34,841 nt of DNA from Deltaproteobacteria bacterium (GTDB lineage Bacteria; Desulfobacterota; Desulfuromonadia; Desulfuromonadales; BM103): positions 1-34,841 of the forward strand of contig JAGXHL010000089.1 in the NCBI GenBank assembly GCA_024636215.1, in the 5' to 3' direction. The notes beneath the pieces were generated by a model. That model made no database searches and was not told the DNA's origin. It was given only the letters and a program-made list of their open reading frames with translations. How positions within the stretch are numbered: the first letter of the stretch is position 1; each line of letters starts with the position of its first letter. The translations under genes and the position numbers were made by a program. This document shows, in pieces, positions 8,726-17,743 of this stretch.

Positions 8726-11700
8726 ATGCAGATAATTCCACGCTTTGACCTGTTGAACAGCCCCCTCGATGGCAGGAACCTGCTTGAGGCCAGCGCCGGG
8801 ACCGGCAAAACCTTCACTATCGCGGCACTTTACCTGCGACTGCTTCTGGAAACAGATCTCACCGTCGACAGGATTCTGGTCGTTACCTTTACTGACGCAG
8901 CCACCGAGGAACTGCGGGATCGTATTCGCTTGAGGATTCGCGAAGCTTTTGATGCTCTTTCAGGGGAGACTAGCAAAGATGATTTTTTAAATAAATTGCT
9001 CGGAAAATACGAAACTCCCTCGGAACGCAAGCAAGCTGCGACCAAGCTTCGTGAAGCCCTGATCTGCTTCGATGAGGCAGCCATCTACACCATTCATGGC
9101 TTTTGTCAGAGAATTCTTCAGGACAAGGCATTCGAGGCCGGAGCCCTGTTCGACACCGAACTCATCACCGATCAGACCCTTTTGCTTGAGGAGATTGCTC
9201 AGGACTACTGGCGTCGAAATTGTATCAACCAGGCTGGGCCATTTGCCTCGTTTCTCATCGAAAAAAAGATCACTCCCTCCACTTTCACAAAGATCCTCAA
9301 GCAGATCACCGGGGACCCTGCCATCAACGTCATCCCGGATTGGGTTGATGAGGATCTAAGTTCTCTGGAAGAACAATGGCAGAGCCAAAAAGAGCGTTTG
9401 CAAGACTGCTGGCGTGAAAACCACAATATCATTAAGGATATTCTGAACAACACAGATGTCCTGCATCGTAATAAATACAGGCAAGCCAGCCTGCTGGATT
9501 GGTACGCTGAAATTGACAGCTATTTCTCATCACCTAATTCATTCAAAGCCCCAGATAAATTGTTCGAAAAATTCACTACCACCGCTATCGAAGAGGCAAC
9601 AAACAAGAATGGCATCAAGCCACATCACCTTTTTTTCGACTTATGCGAAGTAGCCTCAGAAAATTACACGCAGCTTTTAGAGGCCTATAACAGCAGAGTC
9701 ATTGCCCTACAAGTCGGTTTTATTGCCTATTTGCGACAAGAGTTACCCAAAAGAAAGAAATTACAGAACATTAGACATTTCGATGATCTGCTGCTTGATG
9801 TCCGCGATCGTCTTACCAGCACAGAAGGCCCCCGCCTGTGCGATTCGATACGGAATCAATTCAAGGCAGCTTTTATCGATGAATTCCAGGATACCGATCC
9901 TGTTCAATTTGCCATTTTCAGAATTCTCTATCCCGATCGGCAAAATCCCGTCTTCTTTATCGGCGACCCCAAACAGGCGATTTACAGCTTCCGCGGTGCC
10001 GATATCTTTGCCTACATTGAAGCAACCAAGGTGGTGGAACACCGCTACACTTTATCAACAAACTGGCGCAGCACTCCTGAACTGGTCCGTGCCATCAATA
10101 CGATATTTACCGCGCACGACCGTCCCTTTGTTTTTCAGGAAATCGCTTTTAGCCCGGTTGATCCGAAAAAAACCGATGAAAAAGATGTCTTGATTCTCGA
10201 GGGAATCCTCGATCCAAACCCTCTTCTACTATGGACGTGCGATCCATTGGAACCAGGCAAAGCCGATAACCTTGATGTCTCTAAACGGCGGCTTGCCCAG
10301 GCGGTCAGTCATGAAATCTCACGGCTTCTGACTCTATCTATCAAAAAAGAGGCGACCATAAAAGGCCGCCCGCTTGAAGCCGGCGATATTGCGGTGCTGG
10401 TACGAACCCATAAGGAAGGAGCCTTGATCCAGAAGACACTCAGGAATCTGGGTATTCCCAGCGTGCAGAGTGGCACAGGGAGTCTCTTCGATACCAGGGA
10501 AGCCCAGGAAGTGATGCGTGTTCTCAGAGCGATTGCCGATCCAGTCAATGAGTCCCTGGTCAAAGCAGCGCTGACCAGCGACCTTTTTGGCCTGTCCGGC
10601 AAAGACCTCGTGGCAATGATCAATAATGAGGAACGGCTTGAAGTATGGCTTGAGAAGTTTCTGGAATACAACAGGATCTGGCAAAGTCGTGGTTTGATCG
10701 TCATGACAGGCAAGTTGCTCGCCGGACAGAAGGTCCGCCAGCGTTTGCTCGGTTGGCCAGATGGTCAAAGACGTTTGACCAACCTGCTGCATTGCTTTGA
10801 GGTACTCCACAAAATAACGCAAGAACAGCACTTCGGCATCGACGGGCTGTTGAAGTGGTTTGCCAGACAGTTCGAAGAAGAACGCGGACAGGAAGAATAT
10901 CAGATCCGTCTTGAATCTGACGATAATGCCGTCAAGATCGTTACAATTCATAAGAGTAAGGGACTTGAGTATCCGATCGTTTTTTGCCCCTTCTGCTGGA
11001 ATTCTTCAAAAGTAAAAGTATTGGCGCCAATGTTTTTCCATCATCCAGACAAGGCCAACCAGATGACCATGGATCTTGGGTCGGTTGATCTCCAGGCCCA
11101 CGCCCTGTTGGCCGAGCGTGAAAAACTTGCAGAACAGTTGCGACTGCTTTATGTCGCCATGACCAGAGCAAAATACCGTTGTTATGTCGGCTGGGGGGAG
11201 CTCAAGGACGCACAATATTCTGCTCTCGGATACCTGCTGCATGCGCCAGAACAAACCTCAGTGGATCAATCAGATTCGGGTTTGTCCATCAGCTACCCTG
11301 CCCCCCTGGACAGTGAAATGATTGCAAATGACCTGGCTAAACTCGCCGAACAAGCACGGGGAAGTCTGCTGGTTGAAACTCTGCCCGAGCAAATCCAGCC
11401 TGCATATGCAGGCGCAACATCGCTGCAACGAGATAAGCTTAAGGCACATGAATTCTCGGGGCGGATTGACCGATCGTGGTGTATCTCAAGCTTTTCGAAC
11501 ATGACAGCAGGTCCATTGCATCCTCGCGAATTCCACGTGCAGGAGACAATCTGGACTCGCGATGAAACGAACATTACCATCGAGCCATCCGTCAAAGACA
11601 GCTATGCCTCTTTTATGGATTTTCCCAGAGGAGCGACTGCGGGAAGTTGTTTGCACATGCTTTTTGAGAAACTCGATTTTTGCACAACGGACCCAACTGT

Positions 11701-12373
11701 TATCGAAGAGGTGACCCGGTCAGCACTGAAGGCCTTTAGTTTTGACCTCCGCTGGGTTCCTGCCGTTACAACTATGGTCAGAAGGACTTTAGCCACCCCG
11801 ATCGGCACACCGGAAGGAACCGTTTTACGGCTCAACCAGATCCCATGGCAGGATCGGCTGGCGGAGATGGAGTTTTTGCTGCCGCTCGGAATGATTGAAC
11901 CCACTTCTATGGCTAATACTTTTGCCAGGCATTCTAACGAGCCAGGTCAACTCGAAGGTTTCTCCGACAATCTGACAGCACTGGGCTTTGCTCGTCACCA
12001 TGGAATGTTGCAGGGCTTTATCGACCTGGTCTTCAGACACAATGACCGCTACTACCTGCTCGACTGGAAATCCAATTTCCTCGGCATCAACCCTGAGGCT
12101 TACCGATCTGAATCACTCGGATCAGCAATGAAATCGAATTATTACACCCTGCAATACCACCTTTATCTGGTTGCCCTACACAGACACTTATGTTGCACCC
12201 TGCCCAACTACAGCTATACAAACCATTTTGGCGGTGTTGTGTATGCGTATCTTCGCGGCACGGCCCTCAACAATGATCCCGAAGCAACATTGGGCATTTA
12301 TGGTGATTACCCGGACCTGGCCATGGTTGAAGATCTTGCCAACTATCTCCTGACCGGCAAGGAGGCCGTATAA
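8726..12373 (+). CDS. recB: RecBCD subunit RecB (exodeoxyribonuclease V beta)
   Basis: This 1215-residue protein is a UvrD-like helicase with a C-terminal nuclease. Walker A is EASAGTGKT with Lys28, motif II is IDEFQDTDPVQF, then GDPKQAIYSFRGAD, and motif V/VI regions are TIHKSKGLEYPIVF and LLYVAMTRAK. The nuclease site has Asp1100 in GFIDLVF and Asp1113/Lys1115 in LLDWKSN. The 13- and 2-residue spacings equal those of D1067, D1080 and K1082 in E. coli RecB, so both activities should be intact. RecB is the 3'-5' motor and the sole nuclease of the complex. Its stop overlaps the recD start in TAATG. Length is close to the 1180 residues of the E. coli protein. Confidence 0.96.
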   Translation: MQIIPRFDLLNSPLDGRNLLEASAGTGKTFTIAALYLRLLLETDLTVDRILVVTFTDAATEELRDRIRLRIREAFDALSGETSKDDFLNKLLGKYETPSERKQAATKLREALICFDEAAIYTIHGFCQRILQDKAFEAGALFDTELITDQTLLLEEIAQDYWRRNCINQAGPFASFLIEKKITPSTFTKILKQITGDPAINVIPDWVDEDLSSLEEQWQSQKERLQDCWRENHNIIKDILNNTDVLHRNKYRQASLLDWYAEIDSYFSSPNSFKAPDKLFEKFTTTAIEEATNKNGIKPHHLFFDLCEVASENYTQLLEAYNSRVIALQVGFIAYLRQELPKRKKLQNIRHFDDLLLDVRDRLTSTEGPRLCDSIRNQFKAAFIDEFQDTDPVQFAIFRILYPDRQNPVFFIGDPKQAIYSFRGADIFAYIEATKVVEHRYTLSTNWRSTPELVRAINTIFTAHDRPFVFQEIAFSPVDPKKTDEKDVLILEGILDPNPLLLWTCDPLEPGKADNLDVSKRRLAQAVSHEISRLLTLSIKKEATIKGRPLEAGDIAVLVRTHKEGALIQKTLRNLGIPSVQSGTGSLFDTREAQEVMRVLRAIADPVNESLVKAALTSDLFGLSGKDLVAMINNEERLEVWLEKFLEYNRIWQSRGLIVMTGKLLAGQKVRQRLLGWPDGQRRLTNLLHCFEVLHKITQEQHFGIDGLLKWFARQFEEERGQEEYQIRLESDDNAVKIVTIHKSKGLEYPIVFCPFCWNSSKVKVLAPMFFHHPDKANQMTMDLGSVDLQAHALLAEREKLAEQLRLLYVAMTRAKYRCYVGWGELKDAQYSALGYLLHAPEQTSVDQSDSGLSISYPAPLDSEMIANDLAKLAEQARGSLLVETLPEQIQPAYAGATSLQRDKLKAHEFSGRIDRSWCISSFSNMTAGPLHPREFHVQETIWTRDETNITIEPSVKDSYASFMDFPRGATAGSCLHMLFEKLDFCTTDPTVIEEVTRSALKAFSFDLRWVPAVTTMVRRTLATPIGTPEGTVLRLNQIPWQDRLAEMEFLLPLGMIEPTSMANTFARHSNEPGQLEGFSDNLTALGFARHHGMLQGFIDLVFRHNDRYYLLDWKSNFLGINPEAYRSESLGSAMKSNYYTLQYHLYLVALHRHLCCTLPNYSYTNHFGGVVYAYLRGTALNNDPEATLGIYGDYPDLAMVEDLANYLLTGKEAV

Positions 12374-14196
12374 TGGCTGCTGACGGTTCTTTTTCGCCTA
12401 TTAGTGAGAGCTTTGCCGGATTCATCTGCCGGTTGCAGGGAAGCGACATCCCGCAACTATCCTTGGCAGCCAAGCTGCTCTGCGAAGCGGTTAAAAACGG
12501 TCATGTCTGTCTCGATTTGAACGCCGCTATCGGAGGAGACTTCCAGGAAAGTGTCGGATTGCCCGCAGAGCTGCTGCCAGCATGGTCTGTCGCTGAATGG
12601 CAAAAACAGCTGCTCTCAACCAAGGTTGTTGGACTGCCGGGATCATTTCACCCTTTGATACTCGATAAATATAACCGACTCTACCTTTATCGCTATTGGG
12701 TTTATGAGCAAGCCCTCGCCCAGGGGATTCTTAATCGTTCAAAAACATTTATAACGACGGGACTGGCCTCACTGGCCGGCAAGCTGGATTGTTATTTTGA
12801 GCTTGCTGATGAGGGGACAAACTGGCAAAAAACCGCGGCGCTGCTTGCTGCAACCCGTTCCTTTTGCGTCATCTCTGGTGGCCCCGGTACAGGAAAAACG
12901 ACAACCGTTGTCAAAATACTGGCCCTGTTACTCGAAATGGCGGCGGATAAGCCTCTTTCAATTGCCCTCGCCGCCCCAACCGGCAAGGCAGCCGCTCGTC
13001 TGAAAGCTGCCATCAGCAAAGCCAAGGGGAATCTTCCCTGCAACCAGGAGATTCTTAACAAAATACCCGAAGACGTGCGCACCCTGCACCGTCTCCTCGG
13101 GACGATCCGCAATTCACCGTCATTCCGCCACAACGCGAAGAACCCGTTATCTTATGATGTCGTGGTCGTTGACGAAGCCTCTATGGTTGACCTGCCGATG
13201 ATGGCCAAGCTGGTCCTCGCCCTGCCATTGCATGCCCGTCTGATCCTTTTAGGTGACAAGAATCAACTATCATCCGTTGAGGCTGGAGCTGTCCTTGGCG
13301 ATATCTGCCAAACAGGTATCGAAATCGCTTATTCGACGCAGATGCAGGAAATTCTTGGTCCGCTTTTGGGATTGAGTCCCGAGTCCTTTGGTTCCGTGAA
13401 GAAGACCGGCCCCGGTGACTCTCTTGTGACCTTGCAGAAGAACTACCGTTTCGACGCAACCTCCGGCATCGGCCGCCTGAGCATTGCGGTCAATGCAGGT
13501 CAAAACCAAAAGGCCTTAAGCCTTCTGGAAGATCCCGTTACGCCTGATGTCAGCTGGCTTGATTGTCCACCTGAGAATCAGGTGCTAGACGCCTTGAAAC
13601 CGAGCATTCTGGACGGGTTTACGCCTTATCTCGAAGCAGATTCCGCTGAAGAGGCACTGACAAAGTTTAATCGCTTTCTAGTCCTCTGTGCACTAAGGAA
13701 AGGACCTTACGGTGTCGCGACAATAACCACGCTCGCCGAACAGATCCTTGCTTCGCAAGGCTTGATACGTCCGGTGTCACGTTGGTACAAAGGTCGTCCA
13801 ATCATGATCACGGCAAATGACTACAACCTTGGGCTTTTTAATGGGGATACCGGCGTCCTCTGGCCTGACGACAGCCCAGGAAAGAAACTCAGGGCTTTTT
13901 TCCCGGATTCGAGTGGCCAGCTGAGGTCCTTGGCTCCATCCCGCTTGCCAGCACACGACACAGTCTTTTCCAGTACCGTGCACAAAAGTCAGGGATCGGA
14001 ATTCGATCGCATTCTTCTATTATTGCCCAACCATGACACACGTGTATTGACGCGGGAATTAATTTACACCGGGATCACCCGTGCAAAAAGTGCCGTTGAG
14101 ATTTGGGGGCGAAAAGAGGTGTTTTCTCTGGCTCTTCAGCGCAGAGTACAAAGGACATCGGGACTTCGTGACGCAATTTGGCGGCCAGATCAATAG
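12373..14196 (+). CDS. recD: RecBCD subunit RecD (exodeoxyribonuclease V alpha)
   Basis: This 607-residue SF1B helicase is the 5'-3' motor of RecBCD. Walker A is GGPGTGKTTT with Lys175, followed by LAAPTGKAAARLK, the Walker B block VVVDEASMVDLPMM, LILLGDKNQLSSVEAG, VTLQKNYRF, TVHKSQGSEFDRI and LIYTGITRAK. All helicase motifs are present and the size matches the E. coli protein (608). The ATG overlaps the recB stop by one base and has a GGAGG RBS about 8 bases upstream. The short N-terminal domain that contacts RecC is present, so this is RecBCD-type RecD and not the longer RecD2. recD converges on umuC with about 70 bases between the two stops. Confidence 0.96.
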   Translation: MAADGSFSPISESFAGFICRLQGSDIPQLSLAAKLLCEAVKNGHVCLDLNAAIGGDFQESVGLPAELLPAWSVAEWQKQLLSTKVVGLPGSFHPLILDKYNRLYLYRYWVYEQALAQGILNRSKTFITTGLASLAGKLDCYFELADEGTNWQKTAALLAATRSFCVISGGPGTGKTTTVVKILALLLEMAADKPLSIALAAPTGKAAARLKAAISKAKGNLPCNQEILNKIPEDVRTLHRLLGTIRNSPSFRHNAKNPLSYDVVVVDEASMVDLPMMAKLVLALPLHARLILLGDKNQLSSVEAGAVLGDICQTGIEIAYSTQMQEILGPLLGLSPESFGSVKKTGPGDSLVTLQKNYRFDATSGIGRLSIAVNAGQNQKALSLLEDPVTPDVSWLDCPPENQVLDALKPSILDGFTPYLEADSAEEALTKFNRFLVLCALRKGPYGVATITTLAEQILASQGLIRPVSRWYKGRPIMITANDYNLGLFNGDTGVLWPDDSPGKKLRAFFPDSSGQLRSLAPSRLPAHDTVFSSTVHKSQGSEFDRILLLLPNHDTRVLTRELIYTGITRAKSAVEIWGRKEVFSLALQRRVQRTSGLRDAIWRPDQ

Positions 14197-14267
14197 CTAA
14201 GTCTGTTGACTTACACTTCAGGCACTTCGTGACAGCGGAGCAAGCAGTGGCAAACCCTGATGTCTGC

Positions 14268-15530
14268 TCATTTAACCTCTGGAAGGCAGCTCCACCGCGT
14301 TGTATAGGCTGGTGATACATTGGCCTGTCGCATGTACCAATCTTTTTCTGGTCTTTGCCCTCCAAACCAGACCTTGCCCTGCCCTTTGCGATTGAGCGCA
14401 TCGACGGCCAACATGAGCGCGTCACTGCGCTGCGAGTCGGGCTGATCTGCGAACAGGTCAAGCTGCACATCGTCCGGAGAGCAGAAATCCCCCAGCATGA
14501 TCCCTGCTTTGGCGTAGCGATAACCTTCGCGCCAGATCGCGTCGAACATGCGGACAGCCAACTCAAGGATTTGCCGGGTATCGGAACTCGGCTGCACCAA
14601 GGTACCCGTCGCAGCATTGGAATAGTTTGGCCCGGTCTTATCGAAAGGGCTGGTCCTGATGAAAACAGTGACCATGCGGGCCAGTTGATCCTCACCACGC
14701 AGCTTGGCCGCCGCACGGGCAGCGAATTCGCAAACGGTTTCTTTCAGGTCGGTGCAGCGTGTCAATTTCTCGCCAAAGGATCGGGAGCAGACAATCTGCT
14801 GCCGTTTTGATCCGACGTCGTCAAGTTCCAGACAACTCTCGCCGTTCAGTTCGCACACAGTCCTCTCAAGCACCACTGAATAGCTCTGCCTGGCCTGGCG
14901 CGGGTTCATCCTGGCCAATTTGAACGCAGTGGTAATCCCCTGGCTTTCAAGCTTCCGGGTCAGCTTGCGGCCGACGCCCCAGACCTCATTAACCGGCGTG
15001 ATCTCCATCAATTTCTTTTGTCTGATCGGGTCGGTCAAGTCAACAACACCTTTGGTTCCTTTAAACTTCTTGGCGCCATAGTTTGCAAGCTTGGCGAGAG
15101 TCTTGGTCGGACCGATGCCGACACAGACCGGAACGCCGACATGCCGGATAACCGTCGAGCGTATCTTTTGACCGTACTCTTCCATGGCGCCCATATCGGA
15201 CAGATCCAGAAAGGCCTCATCGATGGAGTAGACTTCGACATGAGGACTGAATTGCTCCAGGGTCTGCATGACGCGTGACGAGATGTCGCCATAGAGAGTG
15301 TAGTTTGACGAGAAGACCAGGATCCCGTGTCTTTTGATCGCGTCTTTAACTTTGAACAGAGGGGCGCCCATTGTGACCCCGAGATCTTTGACTTCCTGAC
15401 TACGCGCGATAATACAACCGTCGTTGTTGGACAAAACGACAATCGGGACGGTTTTCAGGTCCGGTCGGAACAACCGCTCGCAACTGGCGTAAAAATTGTT
15501 GCAGTCGACGAGAGCAAATGTGGAGTTCAT
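14268..15530 (-). CDS. umuC: DNA polymerase V catalytic subunit UmuC
   Basis: This 420-residue Y-family polymerase is the size of E. coli UmuC (422). Catalytic acids are Asp9 in LVDCNNFY and Asp104/Glu105 in VYSIDEAFLDLS. The NNDGCIIARSQEVKDLG block and the helix-hairpin-helix region GVGRKLTRKLESQGI are present. A beta-clamp-binding motif, QLDLF, lies at 356-360, almost the same position as QLNLF in E. coli. With UmuD' and RecA it performs error-prone translesion synthesis in the SOS response. Its ATG overlaps the umuD stop by 4 bases (ATGA), so the two are translated as a pair. It faces the recBCD operon tail to tail. Confidence 0.95.
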   Translation of the reverse strand: MNSTFALVDCNNFYASCERLFRPDLKTVPIVVLSNNDGCIIARSQEVKDLGVTMGAPLFKVKDAIKRHGILVFSSNYTLYGDISSRVMQTLEQFSPHVEVYSIDEAFLDLSDMGAMEEYGQKIRSTVIRHVGVPVCVGIGPTKTLAKLANYGAKKFKGTKGVVDLTDPIRQKKLMEITPVNEVWGVGRKLTRKLESQGITTAFKLARMNPRQARQSYSVVLERTVCELNGESCLELDDVGSKRQQIVCSRSFGEKLTRCTDLKETVCEFAARAAAKLRGEDQLARMVTVFIRTSPFDKTGPNYSNAATGTLVQPSSDTRQILELAVRMFDAIWREGYRYAKAGIMLGDFCSPDDVQLDLFADQPDSQRSDALMLAVDALNRKGQGKVWFGGQRPEKDWYMRQANVSPAYTTRWSCLPEVK

Positions 15531-15955
15531 GATTTGCGCAGACTGTGAATCACTGTAGTTGCCACCCCAAAGACTTCCAGATCAGCCTCATCGGGGACTT
15601 CGATCGGAGCATGCAGGCGGTTCATCGCAACCAGGCGCAGTTTTGGTTCCATTTCCAGGCGCTTGACCATCAATTCACCGTTTATACAGGCAATCACGAT
15701 ATCGCCGTGAGACGCACCAAGAGAACGGTCAACCACCAGCACGTCACCGGGAAAGATTCCGGCCTCGATCATGGAATCTCCCTGGGCCCGAACAAAGTAA
15801 GTGGCCGCAGGATGTTGGACACAGAGTTCATTGAGATCCAGCTTTCGGTCGCAATAATCTGTGGCTGGGCTGGGAAATCCGGCCGGGACAGCATCAGCGA
15901 ACAAAGGGATACCAAGCTTCTCAAACTCACCACTCTCACCGATATTTGAAACCAT
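15527..15955 (-). CDS. umuD: DNA polymerase V accessory protein UmuD (self-cleaving)
   Basis: With the start at 15955 the protein has 142 residues (E. coli UmuD 139). I chose this ATG because AGAGGAGAAA lies about 6 bases upstream; the longer frame to 15997 has no RBS. The LexA/S24 fold is clear. Ala25-Gly26 in VPAGFPSP is the expected RecA-stimulated cleavage site (Cys24-Gly25 in E. coli). Ser61 in QGDSM and Lys98 in LMVKRL form the Ser-Lys dyad. Further matches are HPAATYFVRAQGDSMIEAGIFPGDVLVVD and ASHGDIVIACINGE. Cleaved UmuD' joins UmuC to make polymerase V. A strong palindrome about 95 bases upstream is the likely SOS operator. Confidence 0.95.
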   Translation of the reverse strand: MVSNIGESGEFEKLGIPLFADAVPAGFPSPATDYCDRKLDLNELCVQHPAATYFVRAQGDSMIEAGIFPGDVLVVDRSLGASHGDIVIACINGELMVKRLEMEPKLRLVAMNRLHAPIEVPDEADLEVFGVATTVIHSLRKS

Positions 15956-16047
15956 CAACTTTTCTCCTCTTGCAGCCTGTCGAACTATACGGGCCAAGCA
16001 GCCGGATTTGCAGTCGGCTCATGGATAGTCCGACAAGCTGCTAGCAA

Positions 16048-16072
16048 CTGTTACGTTACCATACAGTAACAG
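16048..16072. promoter_or_regulatory. Palindrome upstream of umuDC, probable SOS (LexA-type) operator
   Basis: Perfect 7-base arms CTGTTAC and GTAACAG are separated by 11 bases, 93 bases upstream of the umuD start. The inner part also carries GTTAC and CAGTAAC, giving a nested repeat. The E. coli LexA box is CTGT-N8-ACAG; the spacing here differs, so a lineage-specific LexA site is inferred from position only. Confidence 0.5.
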
Positions 16073-16232
16073 AGGAAAAACATAAGCGCCATAATTATCA
16101 AAGGGCGTCGACCACGCTACCGGTTAAATCGCTTGAAATTGATATAAAAAAAACCACAAAATGGCAAATTTTGCGGGATTTCCTAGGATCGACTCTGGAA
16201 ATTCACATGTGGGGTAAAGGAGTGAGTGATGG

Positions 16233-16394
16233 TCAGCGCTGTGGCGGTTTGACGTTGCCACAGTCGTCCGACAACCACTTGCCGGCCTGTGTCATCTCCA
16301 GGCGTTCAGGTTTGCCATCGACCTTGGTGTTGATCGTAGTCGTTATCCGCATCAACGAAAAAACCGCCCCGGTCGGATTATTACCACGGACGGC
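16233..16394 (-). pseudogene. DUF3617-like C-terminal fragment
   Basis: The minus-strand frame reads NPTGAVFSLMRITTTINTKV, then DGKPERLEMTQAGKWLSDDC and GNVKPPQR before a stop at 16233-16235. The GKWLSDDCGNVKP ending closely resembles the C-terminus of DUF3617 proteins, small periplasmic proteins of unknown function (GKWLGADCGDVKP-type ending). Only 54 codons remain before an in-frame TAA, with no start codon or RBS, so it appears to be the leftover end of a gene whose main part is gone. The family call is from memory of the C-terminal motif. Confidence 0.5.
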
Positions 16395-16471
16395 TTAAAA
16401 ATTCTTTCTTCCGAACCCCATCACATATCTACGCTGAATATAGAGACATTCCATAAGATGTCAAATGATAG

Positions 16472-17134
16472 TTACCAGGGCAGGTCTTCACCATTGCTGT
16501 GCCAGAACGATCCCGAGTTTTCCAGAGTGAGGGCGGCAATCCGTTCGACCAGCCCGGCGGCGGACTCTTCCGGAGAAATCAAACCATCGAAATTGACCAT
16601 CCGGGTCTTGACGAAACCCGGATGTAGTTGTGCCACGGCGATGCCGCGCCCTTTCAAATCGATCGCCAGCGAGCGCCCGAAAGCATTGAACGCCGCCTTG
16701 GAGGCACGATAACCATAACGGCCACCGGAGTCATTGTCACCAACTGAGCCCATGCGGCTGGTAATGTTGGCGATCTTACTCCCCTCGGCCAGGTTAGGCA
16801 GCAAGGCTTCGCAGACTAGTAAGGGTGCAAAGGCGTTGACTTCCATCTGCAACCGCAGCGAATCGATATTGAGCGAGCCGAGAACATCGTCATGCAGAAC
16901 ACCGGCATTGTTGATCAGCAGGTCGATTGTTTGGCCCTGCAGGGCGGCAGTTAACCGCTCAAGACTCCCTTCCCGCGTGACATCAATGCCTTCTATGACC
17001 TGCGCAGCACATTCATCGAGTTCGGGGGAGGTTTTGCGACAAACGCCTGTGACCCGCCAGCCTTCAGCATGGTAATGGCGCGCCAGTTCAAGGCCAATGC
17101 CACGATTGGCACCAGTAATCAGGACATGTTTCAT
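16472..17134 (-). CDS. Short-chain dehydrogenase/reductase (SDR) family oxidoreductase
   Basis: This 220-residue classical SDR has the cofactor motif TGANRGIG (7-14), LLINNAGVL with NNAG at 75-78, the catalytic Ser126 in ITSRMGS and the Tyr142-x3-Lys146 pair in YGYRASK. It should be a cytosolic NAD(P)H-dependent oxidoreductase. Arg34/Lys35 after the second strand suggests a preference for NADPH, but this is weak evidence. The short length and sequence style match the C-factor/YciK-like SDR group. The substrate cannot be told. An upstream GGAA sits 8 bases before the ATG, and the TAATATAAT stretch further upstream could hold a -10 box. It is a stand-alone gene with gaps of about 100 bases or more on each side. 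Confidence 0.9.
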   Translation of the reverse strand: MKHVLITGANRGIGLELARHYHAEGWRVTGVCRKTSPELDECAAQVIEGIDVTREGSLERLTAALQGQTIDLLINNAGVLHDDVLGSLNIDSLRLQMEVNAFAPLLVCEALLPNLAEGSKIANITSRMGSVGDNDSGGRYGYRASKAAFNAFGRSLAIDLKGRGIAVAQLHPGFVKTRMVNFDGLISPEESAAGLVERIAALTLENSGSFWHSNGEDLPW

Positions 17135-17235
17135 AGCGAGTTCCGTTCGCTACTCCCCCTTAATGGGTGGAATATTATATTAAAGACCACACCCGCTTCC
17201 AGATTATGGATGGTGGTTGCTGGGCAAGCCCTGCG

Positions 17236-17463
17236 CTAATCCTTCCAATCTGTTTCAGTCACTTCATTAGCGCCATGAGTTTCGAATATTTCCCTGATCT
17301 CACTCACGATGGCTTTCGAAGCGATGACCTTGATCTCCTTCTTGTCTTTATCGACGAAGATTTTTTCATTCGGAAAACCGGAAATCTGGCTATTCACGAT
17401 ATCGTCTTTTACGTTCTTCAGAGTATCTTCGGATGCAAATTTAGCTGTCAAGATCTTAGACAT
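17236..17463 (-). CDS. Small conserved hypothetical protein (75 aa)
   Basis: I set the start at 17463 (MSKILTAKF) because AGGAG lies 8 bases upstream; the longer frame to 17523 has no RBS. The protein is soluble, Lys- and Glu-rich, and reads like one compact alpha/beta domain: SKILTAKFASEDTLKNVKDD, then FPNEKIFVDKDKKEIKVIAS and a final SEIREIFETHG helix. The pattern resembles small stress-related proteins that share the phrase GxPxEKIFVDK, but I cannot name the family. No signal peptide or membrane segment is present. A possible promoter lies about 65-90 bases upstream. The function is unknown. Confidence 0.72.
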   Translation of the reverse strand: MSKILTAKFASEDTLKNVKDDIVNSQISGFPNEKIFVDKDKKEIKVIASKAIVSEIREIFETHGANEVTETDWKD

Positions 17464-17527
17464 GAGCATTTCTCCTCGGTAAAGCAGCAAAAGTTTCTTA
17501 GTAGCGCAACGAGTAACGTACATTTCA

Positions 17528-17554
17528 ATTTTAACAGACCATTTCCGTTGTCAA
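17528..17554 (-). promoter_or_regulatory. Possible sigma-70 promoter for the 75-aa protein gene
   Basis: On the minus strand TTGACA (17549-17554) is followed after 15 bases by TAAAAT (17528-17533), about 65 bases before the start codon. The -35 is perfect, but the spacer is shorter than the usual 16-18, so confidence is low. Confidence 0.3.
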
Positions 17555-17743
17555 GAAGAAATCATTGCGCAGCGTCGATCACTCGCAAAAAAATGCCAAG
17601 AAATTGGACAGCGCTTCTCCCACTTCCCAAAGGACACTACCGTCCGACCGATTTTCAGCCGATGGTGACGGCAATCCATGGCACGAAAGTTTGGGGAAGT
17701 GCACCTCCTTTTATGATTATAATGATGTCCTCCGAAGTCACAG

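Larger units (their letters stand above)
15998..16471. other. Gap between umuD and the SDR gene
   Basis: Apart from the palindrome at 16048-16072 and the DUF3617-like fragment at 16233-16394, this 470-base stretch shows only AT-rich non-coding sequence. The plus-strand open frame at 16171-16398 has no RBS and is antisense to the fragment. Confidence 0.55.

Noticed and set aside
16171..16398. 75-codon plus-strand frame
   Set aside because: No RBS, composition unlike protein, and antisense to the DUF3617-like fragment.
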